Shown piece by piece: positions 1 through 4,878 of a DNA stretch of 6,091 nt; the stretch's first letter is position 1; the number at the start of each line of letters is the position of its first letter. Source of the stretch: an uncultured Eisenbergiella sp. (GTDB lineage Bacteria > Bacillota > Clostridia > Lachnospirales > Lachnospiraceae). The stretch spans positions 1 through 6,091 of the forward strand of contig CARDPF010000100.1 in the NCBI GenBank assembly GCA_948960675.1, written 5' to 3'. The notes below the pieces were generated by a model that did not search any database, was not told the DNA's origin, and worked only from the letters and a program-made list of their open reading frames with translations. The position numbers were made by a program, and so were the translations under genes.

Positions 1-591
1 CCTGAAAGGCATATTTCCCTCAATTAAATCAATGGCATCTTTTAATTCTGCTTCGAAAAGGCTCTCATTTTCGTTCCCTGGTACAATATTTTTATTATTC
101 AAAATAATGATGTCTGACATCCGAAAAGAGTCAGTAACTCTTTGACCATAGGGACATTTTTCACCGCTATCGCGCTCATCGTCAGCTTTAAACGCTCGCC
201 TATCGTCATCATATACTTTTTTTACCCGCTTCCATCGTTCATCCGGATCGGCAAAAATGCCGAAGAGAAAAAATTTAGCATGATGTTTTTGGAAAAATTC
301 AATTTCTGCAGGATTCCGTATGCTATCGACGACGTAGTTGCAGTTTCCTTCCTTTTCGATTTCTTTAAAAGCAAGATGGGATAAATAATCATTGCCGTGT
401 TCTTTTCGGATAATATTCCCAAAATTCTGCAAGTCCTTGCGCGTGGCCTTTTTTCTTGGATATTGTTCTTTGAATAAATTTTTTAACTCGTTGGATAGGG
501 AAATATACTTGTAATTTTTATGCTTTTCAATCCAACGCCCAACATACGAACATCCGCTCCCGAATGGCCCTACAAGACCTATTATATACAT
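1..591 (-). CDS. Anti-phage dCTP deaminase (AvcD-like), N-terminal P-loop domain, cut by left edge
   Basis: The frame is open without a stop from an ATG at 591 to base 1 (197 codons), so the 3' part lies outside the window. The start is preceded by a GGGGGGAT ribosome binding site about 6 bases away. The protein opens with a P-loop-like GLVGPFGSGCSYV (residues 5-17), but the usual Walker A lysine is a cysteine (C14). Further landmarks are VVDSIRNPAEIEFF (87-100), a charged segment ending in GEKCPYGQRV (143-152) and SDIIILNN (159-166). The visible end, DLIEGNMPF, resembles the linker that precedes the zinc-dependent deaminase domain in AvcD-type proteins. That family pairs a P-loop kinase-like domain with a cytidine deaminase domain, deaminates dCTP/dCMP during phage infection and so starves phage DNA synthesis. 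The deaminase motifs (HxE, PCxxC) would lie to the left and cannot be seen. A nucleotide or dephospho-CoA kinase-like protein is the alternative. The gene follows the recombinase on the same strand. Confidence 0.68.
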   Translation of the reverse strand, partial: MYIIGLVGPFGSGCSYVGRWIEKHKNYKYISLSNELKNLFKEQYPRKKATRKDLQNFGNIIRKEHGNDYLSHLAFKEIEKEGNCNYVVDSIRNPAEIEFFQKHHAKFFLFGIFADPDERWKRVKKVYDDDRRAFKADDERDSGEKCPYGQRVTDSFRMSDIIILNNKNIVPGNENESLFEAELKDAIDLIEGNMPFR

Positions 592-613
592 AGCCTATCC
601 CCCCTGTAACAAA

Positions 614-619
614 AGTATA
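614..619 (-). promoter_or_regulatory. Possible -10 box for the deaminase-like gene
   Basis: TATACT on the minus strand would place transcription start about 10-15 bases before the ribosome binding site. The matching -35 region is only T-rich and not a clear hexamer, so this is a weak call. Confidence 0.28.
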
Positions 620-710
620 CGTCAAAAAAGAGAAAAATAAAATGGAATTTTTGCACAATTATTCTATCATTTATTTATCGGCTATTACCGATATGGATAA
701 AATATTGAAC

Positions 711-753
711 CATGAAACCCTGTGCATCAAAAAGTGATGCGCAGGGTTTCGTG
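711..753 (-). terminator. Long hairpin spanning the recombinase stop codon
   Basis: The arms 714-729 and 735-750 pair over 16 positions with one imperfect pair and a 5-base loop. Three outer positions (711-713 with 751-753) can extend the stem. The TGA stop of the recombinase (727-729) and its last codons lie inside the stem. On the minus strand the hairpin is followed by ATGGTTCAATATTTTAT rather than a clean U-tract, so it would be an imperfect intrinsic terminator. The two imperfect pairs are G-U in plus-strand RNA but A-C in minus-strand RNA, so the fold is more stable if transcribed rightward. Confidence 0.5.
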
Positions 754-2277
754 GTCAAGAACACAGTCTTTTATGGTGTTACGGATGATCTCGAGTTTTC
801 CGGGATAATCAATCTGGTCAAAATGGTCAAGGAGGTGGCAAATGCTTTCATAGATCGATTTTTCGCTTTCCTGTTCAGACAGGCTTTCCTGCAGCTGCTT
901 GGCGGCCTGCCGGAGGTCGGACTCAAGCGCATGTTTTTGTTTGTCTAATTCGCTGATCCGGGAAATGATGTAGGCGGCAGCAGGAGTATCCAAAGCCTGT
1001 GTCAGGGCATCGGTAAGGTTTGAGATCGATCTTTCGGTTTCCTTGAGTTCTGCACGGATTGTATCGGCGTCAAAAGTGCTGGGGGCTGCTTTCTGGAGGC
1101 GGATGCCGGAAGGATTCAAACGGAGCGACCGGAGGTGATCCAGAAAAGCGGAATCAACCTTATCCACCCGGACATAATCGGAGTCGCAGGACTTCCTGCC
1201 CTGCCGGGCCATTGTGCGGCAATAGTAATACGAAAACATGATCCCGTTTTTCTGGTATGTCCGGATGTCCATGCGGGATCCGCAGGAACAGCGCAGGACG
1301 CCTTTGAGGATTCCGATATCGTGTTTGGCAGAGTGGTACATTTTGTTGACGCCAAGGCGTTTTTGCGCGGCGATCCAGTCAGCGGAGGACATGACCGGTT
1401 CGTGGATGCCAATGGATATTGTCCAGTTAGACTTTTCCTGCACTTTCTGGGCAGATGTAGCAGTCTGTGTCCTCCCATAGGCGATAAGGCCGTGTTCACC
1501 GTCAAACAGGGATGGATCCGGCATCCTGCAGCCAAGGGAAAGAAAATAATCGTATGCTTCCCGGCTGTTCTGGCAATATACAGGGTTGGTGATGATGTTA
1601 TGTATCTGGGAGGTATTTAAAAATTTTCCGGTTTGGCTGCGGATGCCGTGATCGCGGCAGTAACGTTCGACTTTTGTAATGGTGTTCCCCTGCAGGATTA
1701 GGCTGTAGAGCATCTTGACGCGCGGGATGGTTTCCGGGTCAACAACAAGGTAGGAATGTTCTTTGCCGCCGATCTGCTTCCGGATGGAAGTCATACCGGA
1801 AGGAAGCTTCCCGCCGGTCCATTTTCCGGAAATACCAAGGGAAAGCATGCTGTCGGCAACACGCTCCGAAGTGTTTTCCCGTTCCAGCTGTGCAAACGCA
1901 GCAAGGATGTACATGACAGTGCGCCCCATGGGGGTGGAAGTGTCAAAAGATTCCTTCACGGAAACAAAGGAAACGTTGTGCTGCTGGAATATTTCGTACA
2001 TGGAAGAGAATTCACGTACATTCCGGCTGATTCGGTCAAGCTTGTAGACAACAACCGCATCCAGTTCCCCGGCCTTAACATCTGCCATCAATTCACGGAA
2101 GCTGGGTCGGTTCATGTTTTTTCCGGAGAAACCTTCGTCCCTGTCATATATCCGGAAGTCCAGATTCTGCCCTTTAAAGACAATGGAAGCGTAGTCCTTG
2201 CATAGCTGCACCTGTACCTGTACAGAATCGCTGTTGTCACGGTAGACGGATTTGCGTGGGTAAATGCCTATGACCAT
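727..2277 (-). CDS. Large serine recombinase (site-specific integrase/resolvase family)
   Basis: This 516-residue DNA-cutting and rejoining enzyme probably integrates or excises the element. The N-terminal resolvase catalytic domain (about 2-145) carries the nucleophile serine S10 in IGIYPRKS with R8 beside it, the arginine motif YKLDRISRN (78-86), and STPMGRTVMYILAAFAQLER (114-133), which marks the start of the long oligomerisation helix. A 'recombinase' DNA-binding domain follows (about 155-270). A zinc ribbon uses C330, C332, C353 and C364. A charged helical stretch at about 405-470 is the expected coiled coil that controls synapsis in large serine integrases. All key residues are present and the length is normal for the family. 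The ATG at 2277 has AGAAAGGA about 11 bases upstream, rather distant. The gene starts 22 bases after the LytTR gene stops, with no terminator between, so the two are probably co-transcribed and translationally close. Its attachment site and direction of action cannot be read from the window. Confidence 0.96.
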   Translation of the reverse strand: MVIGIYPRKSVYRDNSDSVQVQVQLCKDYASIVFKGQNLDFRIYDRDEGFSGKNMNRPSFRELMADVKAGELDAVVVYKLDRISRNVREFSSMYEIFQQHNVSFVSVKESFDTSTPMGRTVMYILAAFAQLERENTSERVADSMLSLGISGKWTGGKLPSGMTSIRKQIGGKEHSYLVVDPETIPRVKMLYSLILQGNTITKVERYCRDHGIRSQTGKFLNTSQIHNIITNPVYCQNSREAYDYFLSLGCRMPDPSLFDGEHGLIAYGRTQTATSAQKVQEKSNWTISIGIHEPVMSSADWIAAQKRLGVNKMYHSAKHDIGILKGVLRCSCGSRMDIRTYQKNGIMFSYYYCRTMARQGRKSCDSDYVRVDKVDSAFLDHLRSLRLNPSGIRLQKAAPSTFDADTIRAELKETERSISNLTDALTQALDTPAAAYIISRISELDKQKHALESDLRQAAKQLQESLSEQESEKSIYESICHLLDHFDQIDYPGKLEIIRNTIKDCVLDHETLRITF

Positions 2278-2299
2278 ATTTTACAGTGTCCTTTCTGGT

Positions 2300-3043
2300 T
2301 TATGATGGTTTGGAGTGGAACAGGATCTTTTTGGTCAGCCTGCGCGAGCATGGGACGGAAACGCCGTTGTCCATGGTTATGGACAGATTCGCCCTGTCAA
2401 TGGAAGCAATATGGGCGGCATTAACGATAAACATCCTGTGACACCTGACAAAGGAAGAACCGAGTTGCTGGGAAATTTCGTTGAGGCTGCACCTGAACTT
2501 GACGTTTTCCTTTTCCGTGACGACCAAAACAAAATGGGCAGTCCCGGAGGAGGTGACATAGCATATATCCCGGAGGGGGATGGAGGCCCCGTTATCAGGG
2601 TGCAGAAGCTGCAGGCATTCAATTCCGTGCATTTTGGCCGAGACAGACAGGTGCGACCGGTATGCGGTGCTAAGCGCTACATACAATTGTTCCACAGTGT
2701 CAGGATCACCTTTATAGATACAGGCAAGCGGTTCCGTGTGGTGGAAAACGGCATCTGACGTACAACCCGAATCACTGGAAAACAGTATAATATATGCGCG
2801 AGGATCGTGTTTCCTGACCACGGCCGCAAAAGAAAGGTTGTCCCATCCCCCCTCAAAAATGTCTAAAATGTAAAGGGAGGGGCCGTCATGGGAGAGGGCA
2901 GTGCTGGAAACGGCATCCGGGTCAGATGTACAACAAACGATCCGGATGCCGGTGATGCGGTGATTGTCCATGTAGATGCGCACAACCTCACGGTAGATCG
3001 CGAGGTTATTTTCACTGTTGCTGCAGATAAATACAGGTAACAT
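2300..3043 (-). CDS. LytTR-family DNA-binding response regulator with degenerate receiver
   Basis: I chose the ATG at 3043 (247 residues) over an in-frame ATG at 3154. The protein then begins MLPVFICSN like AgrA-type regulators, has GGAAGGG about 10 bases upstream, and does not overlap hicB. Residues 1-125 look like a receiver domain. The hydrophobic strand SLYILD ends in D61, the expected phospho-acceptor, and CIYKG may hold the conserved lysine. However, the acidic pair that normally follows the first strand is replaced by SNSE, so phosphorylation is doubtful. Residues about 145-247 form a LytTR DNA-binding domain, with IPLRDICYVTSS, FVRCHRMFIVNAAHI and NGVSVPCSRR as its signature segments. 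LytTR proteins bind short direct repeats upstream of target promoters. No histidine kinase gene lies in the window. Its place between hicB (28 bases upstream) and the recombinase (22 bases downstream) suggests, by inference, that it controls the recombinase or the element itself. Confidence 0.9.
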   Translation of the reverse strand: MLPVFICSNSENNLAIYREVVRIYMDNHRITGIRIVCCTSDPDAVSSTALSHDGPSLYILDIFEGGWDNLSFAAVVRKHDPRAYIILFSSDSGCTSDAVFHHTEPLACIYKGDPDTVEQLYVALSTAYRSHLSVSAKMHGIECLQLLHPDNGASIPLRDICYVTSSGTAHFVLVVTEKENVKFRCSLNEISQQLGSSFVRCHRMFIVNAAHIASIDRANLSITMDNGVSVPCSRRLTKKILFHSKPS

Positions 3044-3071
3044 AAGCCGTACGCCCTTCCCTTGCTGCCGG

Positions 3072-3455
3072 TCATAAAGATTGTACTTTTGCCAATAAGG
3101 CATCCTGCAAAACTTTTGATAAGCTGATGTTCCTTGCTTCGGCTTCTTTTGCAAGCCATGCAGGGATGGATAACATTTTTTTTACCGCCCTTGTATCACG
3201 GCGGTATGCATTCACATCCGTGGCCACATAAGTCGTATGCCCTTCCCCGGCCGAAATGTCAGCAATATTGGAGGGGGAAGGAATTGCCTGGCCGTTTTCT
3301 TCAAGGTTGACAAGGTACAGGCCTAACGCTTCTTTGGCCATTTCCATGGTTTCTTCTAATGTGCTTCCATTCGTAAAGCATCCTGGGAGATCAGGAAATT
3401 CCATCCAATGGCCGCCGTCTTCATCGTGAATAATTGCGGGATAAACTTTCGTCAT
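3072..3455 (-). CDS. hicB: HicB-family antitoxin
   Basis: The 127-residue protein has the HicB fold at residues 3-70 (partial RNase H-like), with the family signature MEFPDLPGCFTNGSTLEE (18-35) followed by EMAKEALGLYL. A C-terminal ribbon-helix-helix segment (about 84-122, VKKMLSIPAWLAKEAEARNISLSKVLQDALL) should bind the operon's own promoter. HicB binds and neutralises HicA and represses hicAB transcription. The start is supported by AAGGAG 9 bases upstream. It lies 42 bases after hicA, in the usual toxin-first order of hicAB operons. The LytTR gene begins 28 bases after its stop. Length and motifs are complete, so it should be functional. Confidence 0.94.
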   Translation of the reverse strand: MTKVYPAIIHDEDGGHWMEFPDLPGCFTNGSTLEETMEMAKEALGLYLVNLEENGQAIPSPSNIADISAGEGHTTYVATDVNAYRRDTRAVKKMLSIPAWLAKEAEARNISLSKVLQDALLAKVQSL

Positions 3456-3497
3456 GGCGTTTAACTCCTTTTCTTTTTGGTTTTGGGAAACGGGGCT

Positions 3498-3674
3498 TCA
3501 TTTCAACCCCGCCTCCTTCATGATTGCGTGGAGAAGGCCTTTTTGGATGTCTGTATTGTGAACCGGAACAGATATCGAATGCCCATTCTTCTCCATGATG
3601 TGATGGCTTCCTTTTGTACGTTTTAAAATCCATCCATTTTTTTGTAGCAGCTTCACAAGTTCTTTTCCTTTCAT
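3498..3674 (-). CDS. hicA: HicA-family mRNA interferase toxin
   Basis: This 58-codon gene begins at an ATG with AAGGGGGA about 4 bases upstream. The protein, MKGKELVKLLQKNGWILKR and onward, has the double-stranded RNA-binding-like HicA fold. The catalytic histidine is H24 in the KGSHHIM motif (21-27), and the C-terminus GLLHAIMKEAGLK is typical of the family. HicA cleaves mRNA and arrests growth until bound by HicB. Other frames across the same bases give only unconvincing low-complexity products. It is the first gene after a consensus promoter at 3695-3723. Together with hicB, and possibly the downstream regulator and recombinase, it would make loss of the element costly to the cell (inference). 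Confidence 0.95.
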   Translation of the reverse strand: MKGKELVKLLQKNGWILKRTKGSHHIMEKNGHSISVPVHNTDIQKGLLHAIMKEAGLK

Positions 3675-3694
3675 GGCTTCCCCCTTACAATCTT

Positions 3695-3723
3695 ATTATA
3701 TTATATAATTTATATAATGTCAA
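3695..3723 (-). promoter_or_regulatory. Consensus sigma-A promoter of the hicAB operon
   Basis: Read on the minus strand, TTGACA (3718-3723) and TATAAT (3695-3700) are separated by exactly 17 bases, a perfect match to the vegetative consensus. Transcription should start near 3688, leaving a very short leader that includes the hicA ribosome binding site. No other strong promoter is visible before the recombinase gene. Confidence 0.88.
3700..3718. promoter_or_regulatory. Palindromic operator in the hicA promoter spacer
   Basis: ATTATATAA and its exact reverse complement TTATATAAT flank a single central base. The palindrome fills the spacer between the -35 and -10 boxes. Its position suits autoregulation by the HicB ribbon-helix-helix domain, although the sequence is AT-rich and some symmetry is expected by chance. 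Confidence 0.6.
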
Positions 3724-3725
3724 GA

Positions 3726-3761
3726 GAAATTATTTAATTTATATAAAATATATATAATTTC
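3726..3761. promoter_or_regulatory. Second AT-rich dyad just upstream of the hicA -35 box
   Basis: GAAATTAT (3726-3733) and ATAATTTC (3754-3761) are exact inverted arms around an AT-rich, partly symmetric centre. This could be an additional operator for HicB or a site for the LytTR regulator, or simply an AT-rich upstream element that aids polymerase binding. Confidence 0.38.
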
Positions 3762-4003
3762 AGATGGGGGAGGTGGGTGGAAATAATCGAAAAATGATAA
3801 TAAAGCAATCTGTCAAACGACACATGACGAAATTTCCCCATTGCGAAAGTCTGGAAGCCTGTTTTTCCCTGATTTTCCGACCACTCATGACAGAAGTGTG
3901 TCATGAGTGGTAAGGCAAACTGGCAAAATGTACAAAAAATAGCCTGAAATCAGGAAGCGGATGGGTTTGCTGCTTAAAATAGTAGTACCAAATTCGGTAA
4001 TAA
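3762..4003. other. Non-coding stretch between the hicA promoter and the small plus-strand gene
   Basis: No convincing gene was found here. A 39-codon plus-strand frame (3794-3913) has no properly spaced ribosome binding site. The stretch holds a G-rich segment (3764-3780), the 13-bp inverted repeat at 3880-3911, and a small CCTGA/TCAGG dyad near 3943-3954. Confidence 0.5.
3880..3911. repeat. 13-bp perfect inverted repeat
   Basis: ACCACTCATGACA and TGTCATGAGTGGT pair perfectly around the 6-base loop GAAGTG. Neither strand follows it with a U-tract, so it is a poor intrinsic terminator. It may be a protein-binding dyad, a recombination site or an RNA hairpin. Its function is unknown. Confidence 0.8.
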
Positions 4004-4013
4004 CTGCTATAAT
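3986..4013 (+). promoter_or_regulatory. Extended -10 promoter with an overlapping dyad
   Basis: TGCTATAAT (4005-4013) is an extended -10 element, which can work without a -35 box, and none is evident. Just upstream, TACC and GGTA (3986-3999) frame a near-palindrome covering the -15 to -30 region, a plausible repressor site. Transcription would start near 4020 and run through the 40-residue gene to the terminator at 4204-4234. Confidence 0.5.
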
Positions 4014-4032
4014 TAATGTATCAGCAGGAGGA

Positions 4033-4074
4033 ATGAAAATAGCACAGTATATTCCCAGATATGGGTATGTGTAA
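4033..4074 (+). CDS. Possible 13-codon leader peptide
   Basis: ATG to TAA encodes MKIAQYIPRYGYV, directly after AGGAGG (4026-4031). The spacing of one base is too short for efficient initiation, so translation is uncertain. It lies between the extended -10 promoter and the 40-residue gene and could be a leader or a chance frame. Confidence 0.2.
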   Translation: MKIAQYIPRYGYV

Positions 4075-4098
4075 TTTCCAGAACGGGAGGTAGTACAT

Positions 4099-4221
4099 AT
4101 GAGTGATAAAGAGAGGAAGGAACTCATTGTTAGAATGCTGAACGAAATAAGCAATAGTGAATATTTAAAGAAAATATTCGATTATGTGCATATGTTTTTT
4201 ATCAAAAGGGCAGGGGGTTAA
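4099..4221 (+). CDS. Small 40-residue protein next to an XRE repressor
   Basis: The ATG has GGGAGG 8 bases upstream and follows an extended -10 promoter. The peptide begins MSDKERKELIVRMLNEI and continues with a charged and aromatic helical segment ending YVHMFFIKRAGG. It looks mostly helical and has no signal peptide. From memory, short proteins of this kind occur beside XRE regulators in Clostridia prophages and elements, but I know of no assigned function. Its stop lies inside the bidirectional terminator hairpin, and it converges on the XRE gene, whose stop is 12 bases beyond. The good ribosome binding site, dedicated promoter and terminator support a real gene. It is too short for most gene finders. 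Confidence 0.66.
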   Translation: MSDKERKELIVRMLNEISNSEYLKKIFDYVHMFFIKRAGG

Positions 4222-4234
4222 CCCGTGCCCTTTT
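4204..4234. terminator. Bidirectional intrinsic terminator
   Basis: AAAAGGGCA (4204-4212) pairs with TGCCCTTTT (4226-4234), with a further GGGTTAACCC dyad (4215-4224) inside. The A-run on one side and T-run on the other let it end both the 40-residue gene transcript (rightward) and the XRE repressor transcript (leftward). Confidence 0.85.
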
Positions 4235-4580
4235 ATGTAAAAACTCTTTTGAAATAGTCTTTGATAACCGCACGGTTTTCGGGGGAAAGATCAAGATATT
4301 TTTCTATAATTTTCCTGTCTAAATCATCCAAATGATAATCTTCTGCTATTTCATCAACTATGGTCTCGGGAGTTCCGGTGAACATTTCTCCTTTTCCTTC
4401 AGTCAACCAAAAATAGTTTACACGAAATTCCCTACATATCAAAAGAATCATTTGTTCGGTGAGAGCACGGTCGCCTTTTTCGATTCGACCAATGGCGGAG
4501 CGTGTGACGCCGACTTTCTTTCCAAATTCCTCTAAAGTTAATCCCAATTCAATGCGTAATTCTTTTAACCGGCTGTTCAA
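4233..4580 (-). CDS. XRE/Cro-CI family transcriptional repressor
   Basis: The 115-residue protein has an N-terminal helix-turn-helix of the lambda-repressor type (about 4-59). LTLEEFGKKVGVTRSAIGRIEKGDRA (14-39) holds the two DNA-contact helices, and VNYFWLTEGKGEMF (54-67) is a common end of this domain in Firmicutes phage and element repressors. A short helical tail (72-115) probably dimerises. There is no protease (peptidase S24) domain, so it should not self-cleave like CI or LexA. The start is a TTG with AAGGAG 8 bases upstream, and no ATG is available in the right place. It diverges from a small plus-strand gene over a shared operator region (4605-4684), so it most likely represses both its own promoter and the rightward promoter, like a lysogeny switch. 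Confidence 0.93.
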   Translation of the reverse strand: MNSRLKELRIELGLTLEEFGKKVGVTRSAIGRIEKGDRALTEQMILLICREFRVNYFWLTEGKGEMFTGTPETIVDEIAEDYHLDDLDRKIIEKYLDLSPENRAVIKDYFKRVFT

Positions 4581-4604
4581 TTATATCACTCCTTTCTAAA
4601 TTTG

Positions 4605-4633
4605 AGAGTATCACAAAAAGTGGTCATAGTCAA
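4605..4633 (-). promoter_or_regulatory. Leftward promoter of the XRE repressor gene
   Basis: TTGACT (-35, 4628-4633) and TACTCT (-10, 4605-4610) are 17 bases apart on the minus strand. The -10 box is weak. The spacer and -35 box overlap operator copy 1, so the repressor probably limits its own synthesis. Confidence 0.55.
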
Positions 4634-4684
4634 CAAAATAATGTTGACAAAGTGGTCATAGTCACATATAATGGGGTCATAGGA
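4617..4684. repeat. Repeated operator sites of the XRE switch
   Basis: AAAGTGGTCATAGTCA occurs twice, identical over 16 bases (4617-4632 and 4649-4664), 32 bases apart. A third, partial copy keeps GGTCATAG (4675-4682), 21 bases after the second. The spacings are close to three and two helical turns, so all copies face roughly the same side of the DNA. This is expected for cooperative repressor binding. Confidence 0.78.
4644..4672 (+). promoter_or_regulatory. Consensus rightward promoter controlled by the XRE repressor
   Basis: TTGACA (4644-4649) and TATAAT (4667-4672) are separated by exactly 17 bases, a perfect vegetative consensus. The spacer is almost entirely occupied by operator copy 2, so repressor binding would directly block polymerase. 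Confidence 0.9.
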
Positions 4685-4702
4685 AACAAGGAGGTGATGA
4701 AA

Positions 4703-4861
4703 TTGACAGAAACGATGCAAGGGAAAAAGCAGGACGCAAGTGAATTCATAATGGAAATCCTGCAGAACATGCCGGAAGAAAAGAAAAAGATCGCATTAGG
4801 CGTGTTGATAGGATTTTCGTTGGGGAAAGAAGAGAGAGCAGAAAACGCCCAGCCTGCATAG
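4703..4861 (+). CDS. Small protein, first gene of the rightward repressed transcript
   Basis: The gene ends with TAG at 4859-4861. Two starts are possible: ATG at 4697, only 2 bases after AAGGAGG, or TTG at 4703, 8 bases after it. I prefer the TTG on spacing, giving a 52-residue product beginning MTETMQGKKQDASEFIMEI (54 residues from the ATG). It is acidic and charged, with one hydrophobic stretch, IALGVLIGFSLG, near the end. This might be a packed helix rather than a true membrane segment. I do not recognise a family. It is driven by the consensus promoter at 4644-4672 and should be expressed when the XRE repressor is released. By position it resembles a Cro-like or early gene, but it has no visible helix-turn-helix. 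Confidence 0.68.
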   Translation: MTETMQGKKQDASEFIMEILQNMPEEKKKIALGVLIGFSLGKEERAENAQPA

Positions 4862-4868
4862 GCTGGGC
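4847..4868 (-). terminator. Hairpin between convergent genes
   Basis: GCCCAGCC (4847-4854) pairs perfectly with GGCTGGGC (4861-4868) around a 6-base loop. On the minus strand it is followed by GTTTTCT, so it suits termination of the zinc-ribbon gene. The rightward side lacks a U-tract. It overlaps the stop codon of the small plus-strand gene. Confidence 0.7.
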
Positions 4869-4878
4869 AGAAAGAAAG

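Noticed and set aside
142..384. An 80-codon plus-strand frame
   Set aside because: It is antisense to the deaminase-like gene, which has a better start site and family motifs across the same bases.
1135..1620. A 161-codon plus-strand frame, with others at 1116-1535 and 1756-2205
   Set aside because: They lie entirely within the recombinase gene in other frames, lack ribosome binding sites and give no recognisable protein.
3044..3154. A 37-codon N-terminal extension of the LytTR regulator
   Set aside because: It overlaps hicB, is unlike a receiver domain start, and the ATG at 3043 has its own ribosome binding site.
3421..3633. A 70-codon minus-strand frame overlapping hicA and hicB
   Set aside because: It is the shifted frame of hicA, with an unconvincing Pro/Lys/Arg-rich product. 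The true HicA frame is clear.
3764..3780. G-rich segment as a possible G-quadruplex
   Set aside because: Only two of its G-runs reach three bases, so it does not meet the usual four-run pattern.
3794..3913. A 39-codon plus-strand frame in the intergenic gap
   Set aside because: It has no well-spaced ribosome binding site or promoter, and its end coincides with the inverted repeat, so it is probably chance.
3885..4154. An 89-codon minus-strand hydrophobic frame
   Set aside because: It is antisense to the better supported 40-residue gene and its promoter, and has no ribosome binding site.
4617..4684. Repeats considered as a CRISPR-like array
   Set aside because: There are only two full copies and one partial copy, inside promoter spacers with uneven short intervals. 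They fit operators, not CRISPR.
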